Positions 35,870 through 48,233 of a stretch of DNA of 64,000 bases are shown in pieces (position 1 is the first letter of the stretch; every line of letters starts with the position of its first letter). Both the position numbers and the translations under genes were made by a program. Source of the stretch: Artocarpus heterophyllus (taxonomy: Eukaryota; Streptophyta; Magnoliopsida; Rosales; Moraceae); the NCBI GenBank assembly GCA_025403435.1, contig CM046350.1, positions 24,677,661 to 24,741,660 of the forward strand, given 5' to 3'. A model generated the notes under the pieces. The model did not search any database. It was not told the origin of the DNA and saw only the letters and a list, made by a program, of their open reading frames with translations.

Positions 35870-36350
35870 AAATGTGATTGCGTTACATGATGCATTTGTT
35901 ATGCAATAAGTTTCAGAATAAAAGTTATGATTTGTAAAATATGATTGCGTTATATGATGCATTTGTTATGCAATAAGATGCATTTGTTATGCAATAAGTT
36001 TCAGAATAAAAGTTATGATTCGCAAAATGTGATTGCGTTATATGATGCATTTGTTATGCAATAAGTTGCATTTGTTATGCAATAAGTTTCAGAATAAAGG
36101 TTATGAATCGCAAAATGTGATTGCGTTATATGATGCATTTGTTATGCAATAAGTTGCATTTGTTATGCAATAAGTTTCAGAATAAAAATGTGATTGCGTT
36201 ATATGATGCATTTGTTATGCAATATGTTGCATTTGTTATGCAATAAGTTTCAGAATAAAAGTTATGATTCGCAAAATATGATTGCGTTATATGATGCATT
36301 TGTTATGCAATAAGTTGTATTTGTTATGCAATTAGTTTTAGAGTACAAAT
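35870..36350. repeat. 88-bp tandem array within the giant LTR
   Basis: TTTCAGAATAAA landmarks at about 35914, 36002, 36090, 36178 and 36251 give a period of 88 with one shortened unit of 73. Each unit has a doubled TGCATTTGTTATGCAATAAG. It looks derived from the neighbouring 66-bp unit by internal duplication. Confidence 0.9.
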
Positions 36351-37601
36351 TATGATTATCAAAATGTGTTTGCATTTTAAGTTGCATTTGTTATGCAATA
36401 AATTTTATAGTACCAGCAATGATTTGTAAGTGTATTTGCATATGATGTGGTTGCATTTGATGTGCTCACTAAGGTTAATAAGAATGTAACGTAAAGTTGA
36501 AAAGAAAGTGTCGTACTAATCTCCTCGTTGTGAGGTAATAAAAGTATAGTTAAAGTTTGGCCTCCCAGATGTGAGGTATACGACCTCGAAGTTCGATGGT
36601 CTTAAGTCTTCCACAAGGGAAGCATCACGTTTATGATCTCATGATTAAAGATGTTGGTACGAACACTAAAAGTTATAAGATAAAGAAAGTTAAGGAACAA
36701 AAGGTGGAAAGTTAAAGTGTAAGATAAGAAAATAAAAGGAACAAGGATAGAAAGTTAAAGTAAGAAAGAATGGTCATAAGATGCTCATAATCGAAAGTTC
36801 ATAATTGAGCATAAATTAAAACATGCATTGTGATTGTATTCGATTTGTTTATTGTGAAACATTTATATGTTATGAAAAACATTTTGAGGAATGTTTTATA
36901 TTCAATGTTTATGAAACCATGAATGACATTATGAATAGCAATCTGAGGATTATTTTATGTTAGATATTTTGTGAAAAGCGTTTATGAAAAACGTTATAGC
37001 AATTGCTTTAGGAAAACGTTTATGGAAAACGTTCTAGGAAGGTTTTTTTTAAAAAGCGTGTTACTTTGTGAGATTTTGTTTGAACTTACTGAGCGAAAGC
37101 TCATAAAAAGTTTCTTCATGCTGTAGGTAGTTTTATGGATGACCAGTAGGACCCGTTAAAAGAGCTGGGTGCTGTGGAGGACAGATGCGAAGATTTGGGT
37201 ATGTATACCATCACTATTTGCTTCCGCTATGTAAAGAAAAGGTTTTCTATTGTTTAATGTAGTGTTTGTGATGTTTTAAGAAAATCAGAGTTTTATGAAT
37301 AGTATTTAAAGTTTTAAGATACAGTTTATGAACTGTTTTATGTAATTATAAAGTAAAGTTTTAAACTATGATTTAATAATTGTTTCTTATTAAGTTTTAA
37401 GAAACGATTTGAAATGATTTTAAGGGCAAGTGTTGAGCGAGATCTCAACTTGAATACGACAGAGGTCGCATCAGTTTTAAGGAACGTACAAAGAAAAAAA
37501 AATTTATTACAGTATTTTTTCTTACTAAGTAAGTAAGATTACTGTTTACGAAACGATGTTTATGAAAGTAAAGTGACTGCCTGAAAAGGCAGGTCGTCAC
37601 A

Positions 37602-37890
37602 AGTACTAACATAATATTTGCTAATATGGAACGGTGAGAGAGAAAAAATGGTTTAATAGAGAGGAACAAATGAGAAAAATAAAGTAGTTTATAAAACATT
37701 AAATTTGTAATAACTTGATTGTAAAGAAGCCTCAGCAAAAAATAACAAAGAGGGGGAAAAAGAGCAAGTAAGAAAGAAGAGGGAAAAAATGAACACGCAA
37801 AAGTGGGGATAAAAAGTAAAAGAAAGTAAGAAGGAAAGAAAGAAGTTGACAACAGATATTTTAGAAAAAAGTCCTGCTCTTTTATACATG
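37602..37890. repeat. ~460-bp tandem repeat: rest of unit 2 (starts with AGTAC duplication)
   Basis: Continues the sequence interrupted at 32089 (AGTACTAACATAATATTTGC compared with the corresponding CTAACACAAAATTTGC in unit 1). It matches unit 1 through GAAGCCTC-AGCAAAAAATAACAAAGAGGG to a GTCCTGCTCTT end. Confidence 0.8.
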
Positions 37891-39810
37891 TATTTGCATT
37901 GATGTATAGATAGATATGGAGTACGGATATACTCTGTCATACTGTTGACAAATGGTAAGGCAAGCTGGCACAAAATTGGAGCAGTTGGAACTCTCTTCCT
38001 CCCTAGCTTTTTTCCCATTGGAATGGGAGGTTTTCAATGGTGGGCCATACGTTTAAAAATTTGAAGGTGTGTTGAATGACAAAAAAGACCCAATAAAGTA
38101 GCGGGAATCGTGGGAAAGAAATAAAGAAAATGCACTTGCTTATGATGACACACATGATTGCTTTAATTTAACAAGTAACCCTATTGGATTTATTTCTTTG
38201 TCCGAAGCAATATGCCACTTTTTTATGCTTTCGAAAAAAAAAAAAAAAACCCACCTTTTTAAGATTCCTAGTCGAAGTAGTGAACCATTTGTACTGACAG
38301 TTGTCTATTAACAAATCTAATAATCTATTTGTTATTAGTTAGTTTTAATCAATTTTTTAAGTAAAAATATTATTAATCTCTTATATATTATAATAAAAGT
38401 AAAAGAATTATTATAGTATAAAATTTTTATATAGTACAATGTTTATAGTTTTAATTAATAGTTATAATACAAGGACTATTGCATTTTTGTTTATATATCT
38501 AAAAAAGGTGTTTTTTTAAAAAATAATTTTCTAGATTTAAAGTCATCATTAAGTTAAAAAAGGACTTTTAGTTAAGTGGAGTATCTGCCTAGATCACACA
38601 AAGAGTGATTCTCTAATACTAATAAAAACAATGACCAGTAGAGCCTTAATGGAGGCACAATGTAAAAAATTGTTGATGGTTTTTTATTGCATACAAACAA
38701 ATTAACATCTTTTACTTCTTTTTTTTTGTAATATGTTTTATTTATAGAGAACAAATCTTTATTTTTTTCAAAAATGAAGCACAGTAATATATTTCGATAT
38801 TTTTAAATTTATTAAAGTTTTTATACAAAATAAGGATGCAACTAAATGTTTTTTAATAAATTTTGTAAAAAAATCAATATTTTAAAAGTTGAAATATATT
38901 ACAAGTAGCTCCGCTACTAACCTATAGGGTCTTTAGAAACGTCATTGGAACAACAAAAAACTAAAAATACTATAATGAGAGACAATATTATGAAAAATGT
39001 GTTCTCAAACACCCACCTAATTTAATTGTTTTTTGTTTAAAGTGGTGCTTTAGCATAATTTAGCATCTAATCAAAGCATATATTGACCACAAAAAAAAAA
39101 AAACACATACACACACAAATAATTTATTTTTTAAACAAGATATATCTTTCATGTGTACATTTCGTTACCAGTTATAACGGAACAAACAAATAAACACATT
39201 AGTGTTGTGATTTGCTAAATTGATTAATAAAAGAGCTTTAGCTATTTGGTAATGGTTCTAACTATACGATTTTTACTACAAACTTAATTATAAACAGTAT
39301 AAAATTTTAATATATTATAATAAAAATAATTCTAATCAACGATATTCACCGGCCTTCTAAACAAGCGTTTTTCATTTTCAAACTGGGACCTAACGCATAA
39401 AACCCTCCCAACCGTGGGCGGTGTATAATAAACGGACTTATTATCCAGTTGGTTCCCACTTACAAGTGAGGCCGCTAAAGAGTTTTGACAAAAGACGACA
39501 AGGATTGTGAAGTCCACGAGATTCCCGCCAATTTGTTTTACACGGCGAAAATGTCAGAGAAAATCTTGCAAATGGCAAATTACTAAAACAACACGTGTTT
39601 TTTCTTGACCTTACAAGTGTTTTGTCAAAACTGCCAATGCAAACAAATTCATTGTATGCTCAGATCAGACCACCTGAAATTTTATTCCCTCCAAAAAGAA
39701 AATAAAAAAAAAGAAAAGAAAAAGCAAAAAATAAGAAAGGTCGTTTCGATGCAAAGTCTAAGAGGGACAATTCCTGTAATTTAACCGAATCCCGAGGGCA
39801 AATGTAAGAG
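37891..39810. other. intergenic region upstream of WAP
   Basis: AT-rich. Around 38370-38480 and 39270-39340 there are short MITE-like fragments (ATATTATAATAAAA, AACAGTATAAAATTTT). No gene recognised. The last few hundred bases before 39810 should include the WAP promoter, but I see no unambiguous TATA box. Confidence 0.4.
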
Positions 39811-40069
39811 CGGTTATGCTCCCTCCCGCTCGCCAGATCCTCACCCCCTTCAAAGCTCCACAAGCCACAAACCTCAAAGAGCTCTCTACTTTTACCTCCT
39901 CCGAAAACCCTAAAAACCAGTCAGAATTAAGAAAGCTTCTGTCATGGAGAAATCTGGAAAAACGGCATTTTCAAAAGGAGATTAACGGTCACCTCGGGAC
40001 CCAAGGCTCCTTCTGACTGTTGATTTCTTCCAATCATGCGGTCATTTTGTTGATTCAGCTTCTTTACCA

Positions 40070-40478
40070 GTAAGTTTTTGGTGTTGTCTTTTTTGAAGTT
40101 TTTAATTTATGTATTTTTTTTTCCTTTTCATTTTTCGTTTCTGTTCTGTTTTTTCGTACTTTCTGTTTGCTTTTCGCTTCTAGTTTGGAAGTGAGTTTAA
40201 GTTGATTTTTTTTTTTTTGGTTTTTTTGAGTTCCTCTTTGCTTCGTTTGGTTGCTGAGAAAAAGACAAAAGAGTTAAATTAGCCTTTCGGAAGTCATTTC
40301 CACTAGCTTTGCTTTTATTATCATCTGGTGAATTATTATTATTTATTATTTTTTCGTACGCTGACCAAATCTAATTACCAGATAATTGTAAAGCACTTGT
40401 GACTTTTTTTTTTTAAATTTCTTTTTCTAATCATGCTTCTGAGCCATTCGATTTTTTACTTTTACTGAAAATTTGCAG
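40070..40478 (+). other. probable 5'-UTR intron of WAP
   Basis: The donor CCA|GTAAGTTTTT and the acceptor ATTTGCAG|TTTGG enclose a T-rich stretch lying before the ATG at 40594. A leader intron of ~409 bp is typical of plant genes, but no transcript is available to confirm it. The 66-codon frame at 39816-40016 would then be part of the leader or promoter. Confidence 0.6.
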
Positions 40479-40593
40479 TTTGGCGGGTCCAGCTTCTGGT
40501 ATTTGATCCTGTTGTTTTACTTTCTGCTATGCCTTCTTGAGTCCTGGTGCTGGTAATTTTGTTGTTGAATATCTGCGGAGAATCTAAGTGGTC

Positions 40594-43500
40594 ATGGCGA
40601 ATTTTGAAGTGGTAAATGCTAGGGTTGAATCATCTTGCGATGATTTGATGCAAGCTAGTGAGGGTCTTAAGGAAAATGAGAACTTGGGTGCTGACCTCCT
40701 TGCCGATTTGGATTCTTATTTGCAAGATATCAATGACAGGTTGACCATATCGAGGATGGTTAGTGACTCGGTTATTAAGGGCATGGTGACTGCAGTCTCA
40801 CAAGAGGCAGCAGAGAAAATTGCTCAGAGGGAACAAGAGGTGGTAGGGCTGAAGAAAATGTTGCATGTTTACGGTATCGATGTGGACGGAAAAGAAAACT
40901 ATGCGTCTCCAGCGGTGCAATATGAACCAAAATGTAATACAAACAGAACTTGTTGTAGCTTCTTAGAGGCTGTTACTGAGCATGATAGGATGAAAGAAAC
41001 TTTGGCCTGTCTCAGAAGTGCAAGTAAAGAGCAGTTCATGAAGCTTAAGAAAGAAATCAATCGGATAAGTGGATGTTGTTCTATGAAAAAGATAAGTTTA
41101 AACTCTGAGTTGTTGGGATTGGGTGGTATACTGCATAGAAAGTCATCCGAAAGATGGATTGATGCAGATAAAATGCTTGATAGTCTCAAAACCACACTAG
41201 AAACTGCTTTTAAGGGGGTGGAAGAGATTGTTCACTTGTCTGAGGCATCACTGCATGAGTGGAAGCGAGAGCAGGAGTTTCAAGCAGAGATTGAAGCAGT
41301 GGTGATAGGGAACTGCATTCGTAGTCTTGAACAGGAGTTTGAAGGAAAAATGTGGGATCCAATTGGTGATGATAAGAGTATAAGCTGTGCTGGAAGGATG
41401 AAGGAAATTTTAAGCCTGCGCGAGGAATTAGAGGCAATTTCTAAGTCACTTTGTATTCCTGAAGCTGGACAACTAACTTCTCATGGGTCCTTGGATGGTG
41501 AAGGACGGACTAATGGTAAAAAGAGTCATTTCCACCACAAGGTGTTGGGCAATCATGTAACGGAACCAGCCTCACTCTGGGAAGCAAATGGAAAACATGA
41601 GGATTCACAGAATAATAAGCTACAGAAATCAGATCTGAACTGCCTGAACCACTTGTCAAGAGATGCATTGATAGCCTACTACAATAATGAGATGACTAAG
41701 ATGAAGAGAACTCATGAATCTAAAGTGCAGGAGATGACTGAAGAATATTTCAGCCTTAAGAGGGAGTATTTGAAAGAAAAGGGCTCCTCTGTGCTATTGA
41801 AGAAGGATAAGGAGTCCGATATGTTGAGGAAAAAAATCCCTGACGTCATTCTAAAATTGGATGACATTCTTTTGGAAAATGAGAAATTACCTGCAGTTTC
41901 CAATAATGCAGAGAGTCTTAACAGTTTGAAGGACAGGCTGGAAACCCTCCGCGCAGAAAACTGCCAACTCAGAGATTTCCTCACAGATAAGAAGAAGGAA
42001 GTTAAGTGTCTTGAAACACGACTTTCTGATTCTAAAGAGAAAATGTCTAAGCACTCTCTGTCTGAGGCGAAGTTGTTAAACATTATTAGATATCTTAGAT
42101 CTGATATAGAAGATCTTCGTATTGAAGCTTCAATTGGTGCAGATGTATTTACTTGGCTTCTCAGAGAAATGATGGGTGAAATTAAATGCGTTATTGAAGA
42201 GTCAAACTTGGAATACAATATTATGGAAGAGAATTATAAAAGTAGAATCAAAGAAGTTTCTCATAATGCTCAACCTGCTGGCGGATGTGACATTCAAGAT
42301 TCAGATATGCTGTCTATTATTGCCCAGGGGCTTTGTGAAACTATATACAGAGAATCCTGGAAAGAAGCCAAGGATAAGATAAATATGTTAAAGATGAAAT
42401 ATATTGATGAAACTGAAGTGCGAGTGTCCCTAGAGAAGGTGTTATCAGAAAAGGAAAATGCATTAGAAATAGAGGTAGCTAATAAAGAAAGATTAAAGCA
42501 AGAAATACTTTTTCTTGTAGAAGAAAAGGAGAGGCTGGCACAGGATGCATTGGATAGTGAAAGAAAGCGGTTTCAATTAGCTGCTGAAGAACTTGAAAAT
42601 TTAAGGATTCAAACATGTCAGCAGCAGACATTCATTTCAGAAAGCCGTGAAGAGTTAAATGTTATTAAGGGTGATTTGGTGGCGGCACTCAACAAAAATG
42701 AACTGTATAAAACGGAAATATGGGGGTTAAATAAAAGACTTGAAGTAGCAGAAAAGGAGTTAAGGGAAGCTGATGAAGAGAGGACGGCTCTTTTTTCTGT
42801 TACCCAGCAGAAGGAGAATGCAATATCAGTGCACGAAACAAATGAAAGGGAGGTCAGAAAGCAAATGCTATCATTTGTTAATTCTATTAATGGATTATCT
42901 AAAGCTGCTGCTGACTTGGAACATAGAGTTACAGAAGACATTTCAAAGAATAATTTGAGGTGCTTTCACTTTATATTTTCACGCTGTGAATTCAAATTCA
43001 TTTTTCCTGGTCACTTCTGTTTTATCTAGTTTATTCTATTTTCTGTGAGACTTTTTCAAGGCTATTGGTGGTTGGTTAATCTTGTAGGAAATTTCTGTCT
43101 TCTGACATTCAAATCTCATATCTGCTAGAGTGCATAATTTAATTCTTTTGGGCCTGAAAGAGGTAGTTATGGCATGGACTTTTTCCTTATTTTATAATCT
43201 ACTATCGTCACTCTTTAGAATTTTCTTTAGTATAATGGGATATCATGATTGTTCTAGGAAAGAAAAAATTTCAAACCTGGACTATTATTTTATTTCTGGC
43301 TGGATAATACATGGACATGAACTGGTTACTTCCTTTCATTTTGCTGATATTATCTCACTTTTAGCAGTTGACAAGCGCTCTGTTGGTTACCGTATAACAC
43401 ATGCAGATTAGACCATTTGGGTCTAGTGGGACGTTTTATTAGTCCTAGTGATGTGTTGAGCTCCATCAGTGATGTTAAATGTTCTTTTTTATTATTTTTT

Positions 43501-45886
43501 TTAAAATATGTGGTGGGTGGCTGTAGGTCTATTTGCTGACTGTTGCCTCAACTATGTTGATTTATTTTGTATAACGTAATTACTTACATTGATTTTTAGA
43601 CAAGTTCCATTTTTATTTGCACGGTTGGTATACCATTTACAGGTTCAAACTTGTGATATTTTTGCTTTAATTGTTGAATAGATTTAAGCCTAGGATGCAC
43701 TCTCTCTTGCTTCCTATTAGACAAGGACTTTTTTTTTTTTTCCTCTCACCTGTTATTTCTATAGAGCCTTTAATTTTTGGGCAACATTTTGATGGGTATT
43801 CACTAGAGCTCATTATGAGTTTTTGGCTTTGTGTTCAGGTTAAAAACTCTCTCTCACCCGTTATTTCTATAGAGCCTTTAATTTTTGGGCAACATTTTGA
43901 TGGATATTCACTAGAGTTCATAATAAGTTTTTGGCTTCGTGTTCAGGTTAAAAAATTTGAGTTCTCAATCACGTTTGCTTATTGAGAAAGCAGATATACT
44001 TAAAAGGGCAGGTTTGCTGTACAAGCAGAGGCTTGAAAGGAGATGTACTGACCTTCACAAGGCTGAAGCTGAGGTATAAAAATTAGATTAGTGCTGCATT
44101 AAATGTAACTCAACTTCGTTGACATCCTTATACCAGTTCTTGCTTGGAATGCGTGCACAAGAAACAAGCACAATGCTTGTTGTTGTATGCTGATTTTTAT
44201 TTATCTAATATATATTATTACTTAGTAGAACTTCACTATGGTATATTGGAATGGGTTTTATCTGCGTTCATTGGGGAAGTGTTGACGTGTTATGCCATCC
44301 TTGATGATTTTCGTGTACAGAACGTGCAAAACATATGGAGTCCATTTTAAAAAGCAATTTTATAGCAATGTGGTTGCATGAATGCGTTATATTTGTGAAC
44401 TCTAGACTGACAACGACTTACTGCATTGATCAGTAGATTAACATAGGCACTTATTAAACCAAGAAAGCCAGCAATATCAGAACTCCGAAGAACAGAGGAA
44501 GATACAAACACTGAGATATTCCATATATGATTTTGACATTTGCATTTGTAAGTGGAGGGAGAGAGGACAAGGCATATATGTGTGTTTCTGTGTTGAAAGA
44601 GAGAGGTTTTCACATACTGCCGTTGAACCTAATGCTATCTTATGCAATTTGAAAAAAGTATGGAATACTTCGTAGAATTTTGTAAAGAATAAGATGAGAT
44701 CTGACTTCAGATCCTAAACTCACAAAGAAATATATATATATTTTCATCTCAAGATTTTTGTGTAATTTTGAATTTGTCTTGTTATTATGTTCTCATAGCA
44801 TATTTGATAGATTTTAACCTTGTATTTCAGGTTGATCTTCTGGGGGATGAAGTGGATACTCTTTTGGGCCTACTTGAAAAAATATACATCGCCCTTGATC
44901 ATTACTCACCAATATTGCAACATTATCCTGGAGTAAGATGCTTTCTCAATATCTGCTATCGTCATTAACTTATTTGTTCTATTATGTTTATTTGGTAATT
45001 GAGTATCGTTCTGTGGATAGGCTATATCCATTTATATGTACTCATGATAGGGTTTTCCGCTTATCGCTGCCTCTCTGAAATAAATTTATGTAGGTTCCTT
45101 GCCTGGAATGATTTAGGCCATTTTGTTGGATCCATTTGAAGGGTTCTACTGTGATTTGTGCTGTCTTATGAGATGACGGAGAATAATCACATTATGTTTA
45201 TGTGCGCGTGTTTGTTTTTCCCCATTCTATTGAACGCCTATAGTCTTTTAATGAACAATAATAACATTCTAGTTGTCTGCACGTGGCAAAAAGAGAATCT
45301 ATACACAGAAACATGGACAAGATATTGTGCATGGATTCTTGCACGTGACGGTGTCTTATGTCGTATATTGATATTTCACTTCTCATCACATTGGGAGGTC
45401 GGCAATAACTTTTAATGGAGAACATTGACAGTAGCTTAGGAAATGAAAACAAATATTCCTTGGATCTCTATTATAAAACGATTAAGAAAGAGGAAAATGA
45501 ATGAGTGATCTAAATGTATTGGAAATAGTCCCAGAAAGTGTCCCGTTGATAGTTATTATTTCTTCTTGCAGTCTCTTTTCTGGAGCAATTGTTTGCAAAA
45601 TATGTATAATGGATTTGGTGTGAGGTTGAATGCAAATGTTTTTCTGACCAAGGGAAGATATAACTTCAAACAACATAAGAGTCAAATGGTACTTAAATAA
45701 TGAAACCTATATAGTTTTTGGTTTATGAAGAGACTAGTGATGGTTTTATGACAACATACCTGTAATTCTGTATTAAAAAGTTTCATGTCGCGTGTTTATT
45801 TATTCTTTTCTTGTTTATTTCAGGTTGCTGAGATACTGAAGCTGGTAAAGGGAGAATTAAGTGGATATTCTACCAAAGAAGTTTGA
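40594..45886 (+). CDS. WAP: WPP domain-associated protein (WAP), 4 coding exons
   Basis: Exons 40594-42959, 43947-44073, 44831-44932 and 45824-45886 join in frame with GT-AG introns to give 885 residues. Near the N-terminus [20 protein letters not shown] and [15 protein letters not shown] are the conserved signature of plant WAP, a long coiled-coil protein found as a partner of WPP-domain proteins (MAF1, RanGAP) at the nuclear envelope and Golgi. The rest is Glu/Lys/Leu-rich heptad-like sequence (about residues 360-790), with no transmembrane segment. The end, [16 protein letters not shown], is the typical conserved tail. I chose ATG 40594 because the upstream codon in the open frame is GTG. 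The tomato homologue has a similar length (~830). Intron 1 holds a 108-bp duplication carrying a second acceptor. It is convergent with AAE14. Confidence 0.88.
43743..43958 (+). repeat. 108-bp tandem duplication spanning a WAP splice acceptor
   Basis: Copies 43743-43850 and 43851-43958 share TCTCACC(T/C)GTTATTTCTATAG through GTGTTCAGGTTAAAAA, with acceptor AGs at 43837-43838 and 43945-43946. Only the downstream AG keeps the frame open. Confidence 0.9.
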
Positions 45887-46560
45887 TATGCATAGAGAGT
45901 AGGTAATGTTTCCAACCTAATGGTATCTTCCCTTTGAAACCATCGTTATTTTGCGCAGCTGCCATTTGTATGTAAGAAAAGTCTAATACCCTGTTCGTAT
46001 ATTGATCGAAGGCTACGTAATTTTTTTAATCCCCTGCTCTTTCTTATTACAGCTGCGTGGTTGCGGATCTTCGACAGAAGTTGAATGGTAGCAACAATAT
46101 GGGGGTGGGAAGAACTTGGATACTTTCGATTTTGGTTTAGATAGTTGCATATTCTTTTGTATTGGAGCAGAGAAAAAGCCTCCTCGTCTGGAGTTGATCC
46201 ATGAGTGTCTTGTTCTCTAATAGTTGGACATTTCTGTTCCCTTTTGTTCATAGTCTATATTGTACAGAGAAATAATCTTCATATTGGAATTAAGTTTCTT
46301 ACAGAGTAATCTTCAGATGCCTTTTTCCACGTCCACTCGTTCCTTTTTTCATTGCTGATTTGATTGCCGTTCTCATGGTTACCGGTGCTCAAGCACAAAT
46401 ATGCTTAGCAGTGCTGCATATTTTGTACGTGTTTTACGAGTAGTTGTGTTGGAAGTGAGAGATTAAGTAGTTATATATTTTGTAAAAATTCTTTTAATTA
46501 TGTATTCCACGTACATGGAAGACGAGCCACGTAATAAAGAGGAATGCTACTTATTATTCC
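45887..46560 (+). other. WAP 3' untranslated/downstream region
   Basis: Follows the stop at 45884-45886. A GGTAATGT donor-like site at about 45902 suggests the 3' UTR may be spliced. The transcript end is not fixed; an AATAAT-type polyadenylation signal lies near 46270. Confidence 0.4.
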
Positions 46561-46574
46561 GGTAATTATATTGT

Positions 46575-46980
46575 TGAGAGTGTTTGCTTGGTGCACAGTT
46601 TAGAACTGTGGTTTGGTTTAAAACTGTATGGTTTAAATTGTATATTTTAAACTGTGTGGCTTAAATGGTGGCTTTGAATTGAGATTTAGAATGTAAAGTT
46701 TAAAAAGAAAATAATGGTTTAAAACGAGAATTAATATTTTGAAAACTATGGTTTATGAAGAAAAATAAAGAATAAGAGAATGATTTTATCGTAGAAAATG
46801 GTTCAAAACTGACTAAGTTGAGAGGAAAGTCTAGTTTAGATTTTGAGTGTTTTGATCAGTTTAAAACTATCTTCATGATTTTAAATTATCTCAATTATTA
46901 TTTCACAAAACACAAGTTTAAGGGTTTAAAACCACTTCTATATGGTTTAGGACTTATACACCAAACCATACATGAGCAAT
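46575..46980. mobile_element. possible MITE with GTTTAAA-rich body
   Basis: The left end (GCTTGGTGCACAGTTTAGAAC) and the reverse complement of the right end (GTTTGGTGTATAAGTCCTAAAC) are weakly inverted. The body alternates GTTTAAAACTGT and TTTTAAAC phrases. The call rests on this weak symmetry only. Confidence 0.35.
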
Positions 46981-47283
46981 TTTCAACAACAAATGGTAAT
47001 ATTTGGCGAGATTTGTATGCTGTGCACTCATGTCAGGAGCCGGGAGTTCCAAAGAGGAAAGGGTAGGTGAGTAATGTAGCTTGATAGCTTTTGCTCCGTG
47101 CGTGCTTGCAGTTGTGACAAATGCATCTCGCAGGGTATGGAGAATCCTAGCGAGATCGTTATTGCAAGATGCTGCGGCTTTCTGGGGCTCCTTTGGACTG
47201 TCCGGTTCCGCAGAGGTAGTTCTTGCAAGTCGATTGGGGTTCTCGCACACTATGTGCTCCTTGCGTGTGTTGGCGTTACACAA
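46954..47283 (-). other. unrecognised 109-codon open frame
   Basis: Composition is noticeably more balanced than the flanks, and the product is Ala/Thr/Ser-rich with a mixed-charge stretch and no recognised domain. The opposite strand is also open (84 codons, 47081-47335), so coding direction is uncertain. It could be a decayed exon or transposon fragment. Confidence 0.2.
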
Positions 47284-47339
47284 CAGTTATCCAATTGTAG
47301 AGTATGAGTTCACAAAGCTTGTTTTAGTGGCCTGAACTT

Positions 47340-48233
47340 CGGCTCAAACCTTACCTTTTTTGAACTGGAGTAAGATCAAAAGGTTAATTTAAGTTTCGTT
47401 GACGATAACATTTATGAAGCCAAGAACTATATTTAGAGTACAAAAGAAAAACCAGTTTTTTTCTAAGTCTAATTGCTCAACTCATTTTCTCACAAAAAAA
47501 AAAAAAACCCTGCTCAAGTCATTTGTAGTAGTCCATGTTATGGTGACTAAAGGGCCAAGGTTTTGATGAAAAAACATTTTAGGTATAGTTATTGCATCAC
47601 TTTGTTAGGAAGGTTCTTCCATTTTCTATCTCATTTCTTTTTCATTTTTAACTTTTCTTTTTAGTTATTTAAGAGAATTCACTAAGCAACACTCAAAACA
47701 ATAATCGCTAGTGATAGATTTTATCTCGAAGTCTGGAAGTAAATACCATCTTCGTGTAATGGGCAATTTTTATAAGCATCTGAAGGGCAAATTTTGCAAC
47801 AAGTCCATTTGCCCCTTTGTTACATTGCACGTCTAAAAATTGAAAACTCAAAATTGTAATCCATCAAGTAGCAAAGTAAGTTTTGCTGATTTGTTGGCCT
47901 ACTCAAAGGCCGGTCTGGTATTCCAACCTCTTTTCCATTTATTGACCTGTTTTTGCTTTTGGATTTCATTTGCTGGCATTTTTAGTTTTTTGTATCCCTT
48001 TATCTGCTATTCTTCAAGGGTGGTTTTGAAAGGACGATACTTCTTCCGGAGGGGGGGAAAAAACTCCCCCTTGACCGTTGCACTTCAGCACCAACCTTCC
48101 CAAACGAATTAAGTTCCACAAGAATTAGCAACCAAGAGTAAATAGTAAATAAAAAAGAACTACATAAGTAAACAAATAAATAGTCATTAAAAGCAAATTA
48201 AATAAATTTGATATTCAGATAAATAAACAGCAA
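47340..48233. other. intergenic region between convergent genes
   Basis: AT-rich with no recognised feature. It should contain the AAE14 3' UTR at its upper end. Confidence 0.5.

Larger units (their letters stand above)
32090..37601 (+). mobile_element. giant LTR (probable Ty3/gypsy solo LTR), 5.5 kb
   Basis: The unit begins TGTAACACCCGAG and ends GGTCGTCACA, has a 5-bp AGTAC duplication, and cleanly interrupts unit 2 of the 460-bp repeat, whose halves join without loss. TG...CA ends plus a 5-bp duplication are the signature of an LTR. I find no primer-binding site, polypurine tract, gag/pol text or internal copy of its own ends, so a solo LTR left by recombination is the best reading. TGTAACACCC starts and the ACTTACTGAGCGAAAGCTC phrase (37084-37102) are known from plant gypsy LTRs. 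Inside lie a GC-rich 5' part (32400-33220), two tandem arrays and a terminal CTGCCT/AGGCAG hairpin. A LARD-type nonautonomous element is the alternative. Confidence 0.65.

Noticed and set aside
35155..36350. CRISPR-like array
   Set aside because: Units are contiguous, without unique spacers, and lie in plant nuclear DNA inside an LTR.
40588..40593. Start of WAP at 40588
   Set aside because: That codon is GTG; the first ATG in the frame is at 40594 and matches the expected N-terminus.
41712..42218. 168-codon minus-strand frame inside WAP exon 1
   Set aside because: Antisense shadow of a well-supported coiled-coil exon.
45158..45685. Small open frames between WAP exons 3 and 4
   Set aside because: They lie in an intron bounded by good GT-AG sites and have no recognisable content.
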